21,115 nt of DNA from RGIG4708 sp045538875 (GTDB lineage: Bacteria > Bacillota > Clostridia > UMGS1810): positions 1-21,115 of the forward strand of contig JAZQEG010000014.1 in the NCBI GenBank assembly GCA_045538875.1. Reading direction: 5' to 3'. Below, piece by piece: positions 1 through 7,003 of the stretch. Under the pieces are notes generated by a model that saw only the letters and a program-made list of their open reading frames with translations, ran no database searches and was not told the DNA's origin. How positions within the stretch are numbered: position 1 is the stretch's first letter; each line of letters opens with the position of its first letter. The translations under genes were made by a program, and so were the position numbers.

Positions 1-1
1 T

Positions 2-295
2 CAAAACTATGATGTAGCAATGAGAGAAGTTGCTAAGGAGATTAATGTTCCTGTACTTGATTTGCATGCAAAAACATATACATGGCTTGCAGAACTTGGT
101 CTGGAGGGTAGTTTAAAATATTACCTGGCGCTCCATTATGATGGTGATGGCGATCCTAATTTAAAAGGTGACAATACACATCTTACTTACGATGGTGCTG
201 TAGAGATTGCCAACTTTGCTATAGATGAAATGAAGAGAATTGGTCATCCTTTAGCTCTGCATTTTGATGAGGTGCCTCTAAGAGTTGCACAATAA
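2..295 (+). CDS. SGNH/GDSL hydrolase, rhamnogalacturonan acetylesterase-like, C-terminal part (5' end outside window)
   Basis: The reading frame is open from the first complete codon at base 2 and ends at TAA 293-295, giving about 97 C-terminal residues of a longer protein; the N-terminal part lies before the window. The stretch DNTHLTYDGA contains the Asp-x-x-His pair (Asp codon 170-172, His codon 179-181) that matches block V of SGNH esterases, where the Asp and His complete the Ser-Asp-His triad. The preceding text (YDVAMREVAKEINVPVLDLH) is typical of the rhamnogalacturonan acetylesterase branch, which removes acetyl groups from pectic polymers. The catalytic Ser block cannot be seen here, so activity cannot be judged. 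The glycosidase genes further along support a plant-polysaccharide role. A good terminator follows at 358-394. Confidence 0.75.
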   Translation, partial: QNYDVAMREVAKEINVPVLDLHAKTYTWLAELGLEGSLKYYLALHYDGDGDPNLKGDNTHLTYDGAVEIANFAIDEMKRIGHPLALHFDEVPLRVAQ

Positions 296-357
296 GCTAT
301 GTACAATGGATTGCATTAATACAATCCGATAACAAAACTTATTAAAATTTAATAAAA

Positions 358-394
358 CGGCATTACAGCTATTTTAAGCTGTAATGCCGTTTTT
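358..394 (+). terminator. Rho-independent terminator after the esterase gene
   Basis: A perfect 13-bp stem (358-370 pairing with 377-389, cggcattacagct / agctgtaatgccg) with a 6-nt loop is followed by TTTTT at 390-394. It lies 62 bp after the esterase stop codon. A smaller hairpin (ggattg 308-313 / caatcc 322-327) precedes it. Confidence 0.9.
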
Positions 395-434
395 GTTGTT
401 TGATATATGCACAATAGAGTTATTTTAACAACAT

Positions 435-466
435 AAAAAATTGCGAAGTGTACAACACTTCGCAAT
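435..466 (-). terminator. Rho-independent terminator of the AraC-family gene
   Basis: An 11-bp perfect stem (440-450 with 456-466, attgcgaagtg / cacttcgcaat) has a 5-nt loop. On the - strand it is followed by a T run (A435-A440 on +). It lies about 15 bp beyond the stop of the - strand regulator, so the two convergent genes each have their own terminator in the 296-481 gap. Confidence 0.88.
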
Positions 467-481
467 ATGTACATTGTTGTT

Positions 482-1333
482 TTATTGCTGTAAATGGTTT
501 AAAACATATTGCTTGGGCGAAACTCCCATCAGTTTTTTAAATTGCTTGCTAAATGCATAAGCATCGCAGTAACCCAGTTTATAGGCTACCTCATTTACAG
601 GCATATTATGTTCAAGCATAAGCTTAATTGCTTCATCAATGCGCAATTTTATTCGGTATTCATTTATAGAGCACCCAAAATCCTTTTTAAACTGCTTGCG
701 CATTTTTTCGTAGTCCATATTGTGCATATTTGCAATTTCTCTTACACTAATATTTACATTTATGTGTTGCTTTAAAATTTTATTTATATTTTGTTCCCAT
801 ACATTATTTTGGCTATTTTTTTTGTAATTATGCGCAAACAAAACAACATCTACAAAGTCAGGTATCATTTTGTAAATGTTATTAATGTCAAAGTTTTTGT
901 GTTTTTCATCATATTGTATAAATTTTTCGTGAATATCTTCGCTTTCACCCAAATAAAACACAGGCTCACGGCTTATAACACCCGATTTGGCAAGGGCTTC
1001 AAAAACATATCTGCTTCCTGTAATATAAAACTCTCTCCAATATGTATTTTTATTTATTATTGAGTAATGGGGTGTATTTGGCATATGCTGAATAATGCAA
1101 CCTGGTGTTACATTGTATTGTTTTTTTGTTCGCTTGTCAATGTAAGTTGCACTGCCTTTTATTACATATACCATCGAGTAATGGGGTATGTTAAAATATG
1201 TTTTTTTCTCAATAGAATCTGTTGTTTGGGACATACATCCGTAAAAATAACCGCTGTTGGCAAGGTCGTATTCAGGAATATCTATTTTAGCTGTCTTGTC
1301 AAAATCAAAAGGATATTTTTGGTCTATATACAT
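482..1333 (-). CDS. AraC-family transcriptional regulator (cupin sensor + double HTH)
   Basis: A 283-residue protein of usual length for AraC/XylS regulators with an N-terminal sugar-sensing cupin. Residues about 45-100 form the cupin-like arm (HYSMVYVIKGSATY, then a conserved-looking HMPNTPHY). Residues about 182-279 carry two helix-turn-helix units: NISVREIANMHNMDYEKMRK and PVNEVAYKLGYCDAYAFSKQ, the latter followed by FKKLMGVSPKQY, the classic AraC signature end. ATG at 1333 is preceded on the - strand by a GGTGGTGA ribosome site. It is divergent from the phosphatase/glycosidase genes, so it most likely senses a released sugar and controls that run and possibly itself. The ligand cannot be read from the sequence. 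Confidence 0.9.
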   Translation of the reverse strand: MYIDQKYPFDFDKTAKIDIPEYDLANSGYFYGCMSQTTDSIEKKTYFNIPHYSMVYVIKGSATYIDKRTKKQYNVTPGCIIQHMPNTPHYSIINKNTYWREFYITGSRYVFEALAKSGVISREPVFYLGESEDIHEKFIQYDEKHKNFDINNIYKMIPDFVDVVLFAHNYKKNSQNNVWEQNINKILKQHINVNISVREIANMHNMDYEKMRKQFKKDFGCSINEYRIKLRIDEAIKLMLEHNMPVNEVAYKLGYCDAYAFSKQFKKLMGVSPKQYVLNHLQQ

Positions 1334-1410
1334 TTTATCACCACCAAAACAAAAAATTATAGGTTTAATTTATGCCGAAAGGTAATTCATTGAGTTTGCT
1401 TTGCAAACAC

Positions 1411-1439
1411 ATTATAGCATATATTGTTAAATGTTTCAA
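1411..1439 (-). promoter_or_regulatory. Promoter of the AraC-family gene
   Basis: Read on the - strand: -35 TTGAAA (1439-1434), a 17-bp spacer, and -10 TATAAT (1416-1411) preceded by TGC, an extended -10. The predicted start of transcription is near 1404, about 70 nt before the ATG. Confidence 0.8.
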
Positions 1440-1463
1440 CATATAAATTTTGCATTGTTTTGG

Positions 1464-1493
1464 TTGAATTATGTAATCACTTTATGCTATAAT
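1464..1493 (+). promoter_or_regulatory. Promoter of the phosphatase-glycosidase run
   Basis: -35 TTGAAT (1464-1469), an 18-bp spacer, and -10 TATAAT (1488-1493) with extended element TGC directly before it. It is back-to-back with the regulator promoter, and the -35 boxes are about 25 bp apart. The predicted leader is about 90 nt. Confidence 0.8.
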
Positions 1494-1590
1494 TAATTTG
1501 CAAAGCGATAAAAAATGCAAAGCAGTTGATATATTAAATATTATTTATGAGCAAACTTTTTTAATAATATCATAAAAAGGAGAGTTTAAT

Positions 1591-2292
1591 ATGCTACTAT
1601 ATATAATTCGCCATGCCGACCCAATTTACAACCCCGATACCCTTACTCCAAAGGGTAGGCTGCAGGCACAGGCACTGGCAAAAAGGCTTGTTGCAAGCCG
1701 CATTGACAAAATATACTCTTCGCCAAGCGGCAGAGCAATGGAAACGGCAAAATACACTGCTGATTTGCTTGGAAAGTCTATAAACATTGAGCACTGGACT
1801 CAGGAAGTTGCAGACAGATTTTCGCTTGTGATGCCCGACGGCAGCAAGGTTTTTGCACCCGATTTGGATAATACCTTGTACCTTGGCGGCGAAATGCTTG
1901 ATATAGGTAGCAAATGGCACGATGCAAAAATATTTGAAAGTATAGATGCAAAAAAAGAATATGACAAAATATGTGATTTTTCGGATGAGTTTGTTGCAAG
2001 GCTTGGCTACAAAAGAGATGGCGGAGTGTACAAAATAACAAAGGCTTCAAATGAGCGTGTTGCAGTGTTTTGTCACGGTGGCCTTTCGGCAGTGTGGCTC
2101 TCGCACCTTTTAAATATTCCTTTGCACTTGGTTTTGGCAGGTATTGGCATAAATCATACAGGTGTAACAATTGTAGATTTTGAAAACAGAGAGAGCGGTA
2201 TTACTGCACCTTATTGTCTTTGCATATCGGATGTGTCGCATTTGTACAAAGAAAATTTGCCTTATAAATTTACTAACTATACCGATTTATAA
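1591..2292 (+). CDS. Histidine phosphatase family protein (phosphoglycerate mutase-like)
   Basis: A 233-residue cytoplasmic protein of the branch-1 histidine phosphatase superfamily. The N-terminal motif IIRHAD contains the phospho-accepting His8 with Arg7. A second phosphate-binding Arg48 lies in SSPSGRAMETA, and the second catalytic His162 lies in VFCHGGLSAVW. These are all the family's core residues. The family hydrolyses or transfers phosphate on small molecules such as sugar phosphates and nucleotide derivatives; the substrate cannot be predicted. ATG at 1591 follows AAAAGGAGAG at 7-nt spacing. The gene leads the run with the glycosidase 22 bp downstream, so a role in handling a phosphorylated sugar metabolite is plausible but unproven. 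Confidence 0.85.
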   Translation: MLLYIIRHADPIYNPDTLTPKGRLQAQALAKRLVASRIDKIYSSPSGRAMETAKYTADLLGKSINIEHWTQEVADRFSLVMPDGSKVFAPDLDNTLYLGGEMLDIGSKWHDAKIFESIDAKKEYDKICDFSDEFVARLGYKRDGGVYKITKASNERVAVFCHGGLSAVWLSHLLNIPLHLVLAGIGINHTGVTIVDFENRESGITAPYCLCISDVSHLYKENLPYKFTNYTDL

Positions 2293-2314
2293 TATTTTAA
2301 AAGAGATACCGATT

Positions 2315-5041
2315 ATGAACTTTAAAAATGTAGATAACAAATATCGCCCTATACCATTTTGGTCGTGGAATGAAAAGCTTAATGTAGACGAAACAAAAGA
2401 CCAGATAAACAAAATGAACGATGCAGGAATCGGCGGATTTTTTATGCATGCAAGAGGCGGGCTTGAAACAGAATATATGGGTCAACAATGGTTTGAAAAT
2501 GTTGGTGCAAGCATCCAAGAGGCAAAAAAATTTGGTATGCACCCATGGGCTTATGATGAAAACGGCTGGCCAAGCGGTTTTGGAGCCGGCCTTGTAAATG
2601 GGTTGGGGCTTGAGTATCAGCAAAAGTATCTTCGCCGTGAAAAAGGCGAAGGGCACACTCAATATACAATTACCAACAAAGATGGCTGGCACTACTACTA
2701 TGATGTAAACCCATTTTATGTAGACACGCTTGATGCAAAGGTTACAAAATGTTTTATAGAAAAAATATATCAGCCATATTTTGATAAATACGGCAATGAT
2801 TTTTGTGGCTTTTTTACCGATGAGCCTCAAGTTTCGCGAAATGGTATACCATGGAGCTTTGTTATAAAAGAGGCATACCAAATTAGATACGGCGAAAATT
2901 TGCTCGATAACATTGATAAGCTTTTTGAAAAAAGCGGAAATTATGCACAAATCCGCATAAATTTTTGGAAAATGGTTACCGATTTGTTTTCTACAAATTT
3001 TATGAAGCAGATATATGACTGGTGTGTATCTCACGGCTATGGCTTTACGGGTCATATGGTGTGTGAAGAAACATTTTATTCGCAGCTCACCAGTAATGGT
3101 GCTTGTATGCCTCATTATGAATATATGACAATTCCAGGTATGGACTGGTTAAGTCGTGATATGGACAAGCTCCTTACTGTGCATCAGCTGGCATCTGCCG
3201 CAAGGCAAAACGGGCAAAAACAGGTGCTTTCCGAAACCTTTGCGCTTTGCGGCCACAATATAGGTCACGACGAGCTAAAATGGATATACGAATATCAGAT
3301 GGTGCGAGGTGTCAACCTTTTGTGTCAGCATCTTCAAGGATATTCAAACCGTGGTATACGAAAGAGAGATTTTCCGCCTGCGATGTACATTCAGCAACCA
3401 TGGTGGAAGTATTACAAAATGTTTAATGATAGCTTAAGCCGTATAGGTATGATGCTTTCTGAGGGTGACGACGGCACCGATGTGCTTGTAATTCACACTA
3501 TAGCATCTGCATGGGCAGAATATAATATGAACGGAATGCTGCTTGCAGAAAATGAGGATATGGAGTGGAACAAAGCACTTGAGAACTGTATAAACACGCT
3601 GGAATCCAAGCATATAAATTTTCATCTGGGTGATGAAACAATAATGGAGCGTCATGGCAGGGTAGAGGACGGCAAGCTTGTAATAGGCTGCAAAAAATAC
3701 TCAAAAGTTATAGTCCCTCCGCATGTTGTTTTGTTTGACAATACGGTTAAGCTACTTGAACAATTTAAATTGCAAGGAGGCACAATTTTGTCTGCAGAGG
3801 ATATGCCTGCAAATGACATTATAAATATCCCTGAAATAACATATTGCGAGCGACATACCAAAGAGTATGATATGTACTATTTTGTAAACAGCACCCAAAA
3901 TACATACACTGCAAAAATCACAAAAGGCAACAAAATGATGGATATTGTAACAGGTGAACTATGTGATTTTGATGGCGAGTACACTTTCCACAAATACGAA
4001 TCGCTTGTTGTAATAGATGACAAAACGGGTACTGCTGCACCCAAAAAACCGACAAAGCAATATACAGCAATCGACCTTGGCGGGCAATGGAATGTTGAAA
4101 ATGCAACAGAAAATTCCATAACCCTTGATTATTGTGATTATTATTTTGATGGTGTTTTACAAGAAAAACACGGGTATGTTCTCAATATAGGCTGCAGGGC
4201 ACTCAAACTCGAAAAAGAGGTAAGAGTAAAGTGTGATTTTACATTTGAAACTGCGTATGTACCAAAAAATCTTTGCATTGCTGTAGAAACACCCGATATT
4301 TTTGACATATTTGTAAATGGTGCATCTGTTGATAAAACTGTTTGCGGATATTTTCGTGATAAGTCATTTTGCAAAATAAACATTGCAGAATATGTAAATG
4401 TTGGTACAAATGTAATTACACTTGAGTGTGATTTTAAACAGAGCAAAGAGATATATGACAATATAAGAAAATCACTGGTGTTTGAATCCGAAAAAAACAA
4501 GCTTACATTTGATACCGAAATAGAGCAGATTTACCTTGTTGGTGATTTTGGCGTCAAAACAGAGGGCACATTTGTCCCCCTTGACCGTGATGCATCAAGA
4601 TATTGCGGAAAGTTTGTTATTGATAAACCCTGTAAAACAGTTTGCCTCAAAAATATTGAACAACAAGGGTTTATAGGCTTTGCAGGTTCAATTACTGTTT
4701 CAAAAAAATTTAATAACTTGGGAAATATGAAACTTGAATTTAAAAAAAGCGGCATAAATGTAATAGACGCAAAAATCAACGGAAAAAGTGCAGGCAAATT
4801 TATGTGGGAACCGTTTTATAAAGATGTTACTAATTTGCTTATCGACGGGGAAAACACAATTGAACTTACGCTTACAAACAACCTGCGAAATATGCAAGGT
4901 CCGTTGCATCTTGAAGAGGGCGAAGGCTACAGTGTCACCCCCGGAAGCTTTTACAAAGAAACATACATATGGAGTTCGTGGAGCAACGAAAAATGGAATG
5001 AAGATTATTGCTTTGTACATTTATCAATAGAAAATAAATGA
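2315..5041 (+). CDS. Large glycoside hydrolase, GH106-like (alpha-L-rhamnosidase-related), with C-terminal sugar-binding fold
   Basis: A 908-residue protein from ATG 2315. The frame is open back to 2180, but that would overlap the phosphatase gene by over 100 bp, and the conserved part starts at RPIPFWSWNEKL (residue 11). Motifs: GIGGFFMHARGGLETEY (38-54), YDENGWPSGFG (80-90), FTDEPQ (167-172), GHMVCEE (246-252) and LSETFALCGH (305-314). They suggest a TIM-barrel glycosidase with acidic residues at strand ends. A C-terminal beta-rich region ending in FYKDVTNLLIDGENTIELTL looks like a galactose-binding jelly roll. The family is usually annotated GH2-like or GH106-like; I favour the rhamnosidase-related group, but the exact family and substrate are uncertain. 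No signal peptide is seen, so it probably acts on imported oligosaccharides. The ribosome site is weak (AAGAGA at about 2301). Confidence 0.75.
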   Translation: MNFKNVDNKYRPIPFWSWNEKLNVDETKDQINKMNDAGIGGFFMHARGGLETEYMGQQWFENVGASIQEAKKFGMHPWAYDENGWPSGFGAGLVNGLGLEYQQKYLRREKGEGHTQYTITNKDGWHYYYDVNPFYVDTLDAKVTKCFIEKIYQPYFDKYGNDFCGFFTDEPQVSRNGIPWSFVIKEAYQIRYGENLLDNIDKLFEKSGNYAQIRINFWKMVTDLFSTNFMKQIYDWCVSHGYGFTGHMVCEETFYSQLTSNGACMPHYEYMTIPGMDWLSRDMDKLLTVHQLASAARQNGQKQVLSETFALCGHNIGHDELKWIYEYQMVRGVNLLCQHLQGYSNRGIRKRDFPPAMYIQQPWWKYYKMFNDSLSRIGMMLSEGDDGTDVLVIHTIASAWAEYNMNGMLLAENEDMEWNKALENCINTLESKHINFHLGDETIMERHGRVEDGKLVIGCKKYSKVIVPPHVVLFDNTVKLLEQFKLQGGTILSAEDMPANDIINIPEITYCERHTKEYDMYYFVNSTQNTYTAKITKGNKMMDIVTGELCDFDGEYTFHKYESLVVIDDKTGTAAPKKPTKQYTAIDLGGQWNVENATENSITLDYCDYYFDGVLQEKHGYVLNIGCRALKLEKEVRVKCDFTFETAYVPKNLCIAVETPDIFDIFVNGASVDKTVCGYFRDKSFCKINIAEYVNVGTNVITLECDFKQSKEIYDNIRKSLVFESEKNKLTFDTEIEQIYLVGDFGVKTEGTFVPLDRDASRYCGKFVIDKPCKTVCLKNIEQQGFIGFAGSITVSKKFNNLGNMKLEFKKSGINVIDAKINGKSAGKFMWEPFYKDVTNLLIDGENTIELTLTNNLRNMQGPLHLEEGEGYSVTPGSFYKETYIWSSWSNEKWNEDYCFVHLSIENK

Positions 5042-5053
5042 AAGGAATAAAAT

Positions 5054-6232
5054 ATGGACTATTGTAAATATGCAGATGTGTTTTACAACCACAGCAAAAA
5101 AGACCATTATTGTGAGGATGATTGTAAATGTGGTTATAAAAAAAAGCTGTGCTTTAGCACAACTCCAAACGCTGTACTGCCTTTTGGCAAAATTTTGGCA
5201 GGTGCATACAGTGGATACGGCAAATACTCCCCAACAGACAACAGTGTTGACAATCAGTGTGACAACAAAATGCTGGTTAGGGGTGTGTCGCATTTACACA
5301 ATATTGATACAGATTTAAAAAGCTATTACAACTATGCAGTTACAACACCATTTTACGGCGATGTATCAAATATTACAAAATATTATGAAGTACAAAACGA
5401 AGAGGCACAGCCGGGTTATTACAAAATGACATTTAATGGTATTGACTGCGAGCTTACTGTTACAAACGATGTTGCATACAATCATTACTATTTTGAAAAC
5501 AAAAACGGCAGAATTGCCATAGATTTTTGTAGCTACGGGCTTAAAAAGGAATTTGGCAAGGAATTTTACTCTTTTGTAAAAGACGCTTACATTGAGCTTA
5601 CCCCTTTTGGCGAAGTGCTTTTTAGCGGAATTATGTCTGGTGTAAAGATGTATTTTTGTGCCTGCGTTGAATGTCTAAATCCAAGGGTTACTCTGTTTGA
5701 AAATACTTGCGAAACACACCAAAAATCAATCACCCCAAACCCGCAAAATCCTTTTGGCGCAATATTTGATTTTGATGGTAATTCTGTTATTTTAAAGCTT
5801 GCTTATTCTTTAGTTGGCTTTGATGAGGCAAAGGGGAGAGTGCGAGCTGCAATCGACTCGTTTGACACTGCTATGAACAAGGCATATGCAACATGGGGCA
5901 AGCATCTTTCGCGAATAGAAATTGATACAGACGATGAAGAGCTTAAAGCAAAATTTTATTCCAATTTGTACCATTGGCTTGTTAAGCCTGCCGATATTAC
6001 AGACAAAAATATTATGGATATAATCGGTAAAATATTTCTAGACAGCCCTCACATAGATGGCGCAGTTGTTCATCTTTCGGGGGACAAACAGTTGAAAATT
6101 GCGGTTAACAATCGCACAGATACCAATATTCACCTTGATTATGCCGAATTTAACGGCAAAAGGGTTGAAGTATTTAAGCTTAGCGTATCTGACCTTATGC
6201 AGGGCGGAAAATTGATATTTAATATGAAATAA
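5054..6232 (+). CDS. GH92-like protein lacking the catalytic domain (N-terminal and C-terminal parts joined)
   Basis: A 392-residue protein; ATG 5054 follows AAAGGA, 12 bp after the glycosidase stop, so the two are co-transcribed. Residues about 38-300 resemble the N-terminal beta-sandwich of GH92 alpha-mannosidases: NAVLPFGKILAGAYSGYG, RGVSHLHN, YYEVQNEEAQPGYYKM, then linker helices and FYSNLYHWLVKPADITDKN (301-319), the point where the GH92 (alpha/alpha)6 barrel begins. From about residue 325 the text jumps to what looks like the GH92 C-terminal end: FLDSPHIDGAVVHLSGDKQL, an NNRTDTNIHL stretch and LMQGGKLIFNMK. GH92 enzymes are about 700-780 residues, so some 350 residues holding the catalytic acids are missing, in frame. 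It is either a decayed gene or a repurposed non-catalytic sugar-binding protein. No signal peptide. Confidence 0.65.
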   Translation: MDYCKYADVFYNHSKKDHYCEDDCKCGYKKKLCFSTTPNAVLPFGKILAGAYSGYGKYSPTDNSVDNQCDNKMLVRGVSHLHNIDTDLKSYYNYAVTTPFYGDVSNITKYYEVQNEEAQPGYYKMTFNGIDCELTVTNDVAYNHYYFENKNGRIAIDFCSYGLKKEFGKEFYSFVKDAYIELTPFGEVLFSGIMSGVKMYFCACVECLNPRVTLFENTCETHQKSITPNPQNPFGAIFDFDGNSVILKLAYSLVGFDEAKGRVRAAIDSFDTAMNKAYATWGKHLSRIEIDTDDEELKAKFYSNLYHWLVKPADITDKNIMDIIGKIFLDSPHIDGAVVHLSGDKQLKIAVNNRTDTNIHLDYAEFNGKRVEVFKLSVSDLMQGGKLIFNMK

Positions 6233-6236
6233 GAAA

Positions 6237-6287
6237 AACAAATGGTGGTGTAAAAAATCGTTAAGATTTTTTACACCACCATTTGTT
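6237..6287. terminator. 23-bp perfect inverted repeat, probable bidirectional terminator
   Basis: 6237-6259 pairs perfectly with 6265-6287 around a 5-nt loop (gttaa). The stem contains an A run and a T run, and A234-A238 (6234-6238) gives a T tract for - strand transcripts. It starts 5 bp after the GH92-like stop and also faces the 3' end of the XRE gene. The perfect stem is longer than usual for a terminator. Confidence 0.75.
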
Positions 6288-6314
6288 GTGTTCGTAAGAT
6301 TTGCACGCAGATAG

Positions 6315-6335
6315 AGCGGCAACTGCCGCTTTTTT
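6315..6335 (+). terminator. Second + strand terminator
   Basis: A 6-bp GC-rich stem (agcggc 6315-6320 / gccgct 6325-6330) with a 4-nt loop is followed by six Ts (6330-6335). It backs up the preceding repeat for transcripts from the glycosidase run and sits 13 bp before the end of the convergent XRE gene. Confidence 0.7.
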
Positions 6336-6347
6336 ATAAAATTATGA

Positions 6348-6566
6348 TTATTTGTTTCGCGGATATGGCTCTTTTTTGTCTGTAAGCCCGGCAAGATAGT
6401 CCATACTTGTATCAAGAGCTATTGCAATTTTTTTGCATTGCTCAAATGTATAATATCTTTTTCCGCTTTCTATTTTTGAATAGTCACTTTGGTCGATTCC
6501 TGTTAACATTTGCATTTTAACCTGTGTGTAGCCTTTTTCTTTTCGTAGCTGTTTTAGTCTGTTCAT
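6348..6566 (-). CDS. Small XRE-family helix-turn-helix regulator
   Basis: A 72-residue single-domain Cro/CI-type DNA-binding protein. MNRLKQLRKEKGYTQVKMQ begins the five-helix fold, the recognition helix lies in GIDQSDYSKIESGKR, and the end SMDYLAGLTDKKEP is typical of short XRE repressors. The ATG at 6566 is preferred over the in-frame TTG at 6578: on the - strand it is preceded by GGGTGAT three bases upstream, which pairs with the 16S tail at the correct register. There is no sensor domain, so it probably responds through oligomerisation or a partner. It is divergent from the small membrane protein gene, whose promoter carries a 16-bp palindrome and is the likely target. Confidence 0.88.
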   Translation of the reverse strand: MNRLKQLRKEKGYTQVKMQMLTGIDQSDYSKIESGKRYYTFEQCKKIAIALDTSMDYLAGLTDKKEPYPRNK

Positions 6567-6602
6567 AGCATCACCCAAGTAATATTATGTCAAAATTCTC
6601 TA

Positions 6603-6631
6603 TTGAAATTATGGTTAAATTGACCTATAAT
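6603..6631 (+). promoter_or_regulatory. Promoter of the small membrane protein gene
   Basis: -35 TTGAAA (6603-6608), a 17-bp spacer, and -10 TATAAT (6626-6631). Transcription would start near 6638, exactly where the ribosome site GGGAGGTGAT (6638-6647) begins, so the leader would be only about 14 nt. Confidence 0.75.
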
Positions 6632-6639
6632 ATTATAGG
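6624..6639. promoter_or_regulatory. 16-bp perfect palindrome over the -10 box (candidate XRE operator)
   Basis: CCTATAATATTATAGG reads the same on both strands and covers the -10 and the predicted start site. Its core TAATATTAT (6628-6636) recurs at 6580-6588, just upstream of the XRE start codon. That pattern is expected if the XRE protein represses both the divergent gene and itself. Confidence 0.5.
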
Positions 6640-6651
6640 GAGGTGATAATG

Positions 6652-6924
6652 ATGGCAGAATTTTGTCTTGAATGTTGGAATAAGCTTAACAACAGCAACG
6701 ATAGACCGTTTAAATATATAATGTCAAAAGACCTCGATTTATGCGAGGGATGCGGCAAATATAAACAAGTTATTGTTATGGAACGGTTTTATTACTACTT
6801 GCACAAATTTCCATTACTTGGTTTTTTGTACTGGGCTATCGGCTTTATGTTGCGATTGCTTATTTTGCCTTATTTTCTGTATATCAGATACAAGGCATAT
6901 AAAGAAGATAAAGAATATGACTAA
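6652..6924 (+). CDS. Small zinc-ribbon membrane protein, unknown function
   Basis: A 90-residue protein I do not recognise. The N-terminal part has two Cys pairs, CLEC (Cys5, Cys8) and CEGC (Cys31, Cys34), spaced like a zinc ribbon. Residues about 52-80 (PLLGFLYWAIGFMLRLLILP and following) form one long or two short membrane segments, and the tail is charged (YKAYKEDKEYD). It is probably a membrane-anchored metal-binding protein with the ribbon on one face. ATG 6652 is best spaced (8 nt) from GGGAGG; an adjacent ATG at 6649 would add one residue. It is divergent from and probably regulated by the XRE protein. A shared terminator with the - strand operon follows. Confidence 0.7.
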   Translation: MAEFCLECWNKLNNSNDRPFKYIMSKDLDLCEGCGKYKQVIVMERFYYYLHKFPLLGFLYWAIGFMLRLLILPYFLYIRYKAYKEDKEYD

Positions 6925-6954
6925 ATATATCCTATGTTTTCTTTAATCAAATTA

Positions 6955-6996
6955 AAAACAGCGTGTTCACTACAAAGCGAAACACGCCGTTTTAAT
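6955..6996. terminator. Bidirectional terminator at the end of the fumarate-succinate operon
   Basis: gcgtgtt (6961-6967) pairs with aacacgc (about 6981-6987). The stem extends past one mismatch by A/T pairs on both sides, giving A runs on the left and TTTT on the right. It serves both the + strand small gene and the - strand operon that ends at 7004. Confidence 0.7.
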
Positions 6997-7003
6997 TTAT
7001 AGT

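Larger units (their letters stand above)
1394..1523. promoter_or_regulatory. Three TGCAAAGC boxes around the divergent promoters (candidate AraC-type operators)
   Basis: The 8-mer TGCAAAGC occurs at 1499-1506 (+), 1516-1523 (+) and 1398-1405 (-). The - strand copy is embedded in the inverted repeat GTTTGCTTTGCAAAC (1394-1408), which covers the predicted start of the regulator transcript. The two + copies are 17 bp apart, just downstream of the + strand -10. Position and repetition suggest the binding sites of the adjacent AraC-family protein; this is inference. Confidence 0.45.

Noticed and set aside
2180..2314. Longer N-terminus for the large glycosidase, starting at 2180.
   Set aside because: It would overlap the phosphatase gene by 113 bp and add sequence without the conserved fold; ATG 2315 directly precedes the conserved RPIPFWSWN region.
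6566..6924. XRE gene plus small membrane protein as a toxin-antitoxin pair.
   Set aside because: The genes are divergent and not in one operon, and the membrane protein has a zinc ribbon unlike known small toxins. It is kept only as a possibility to test.
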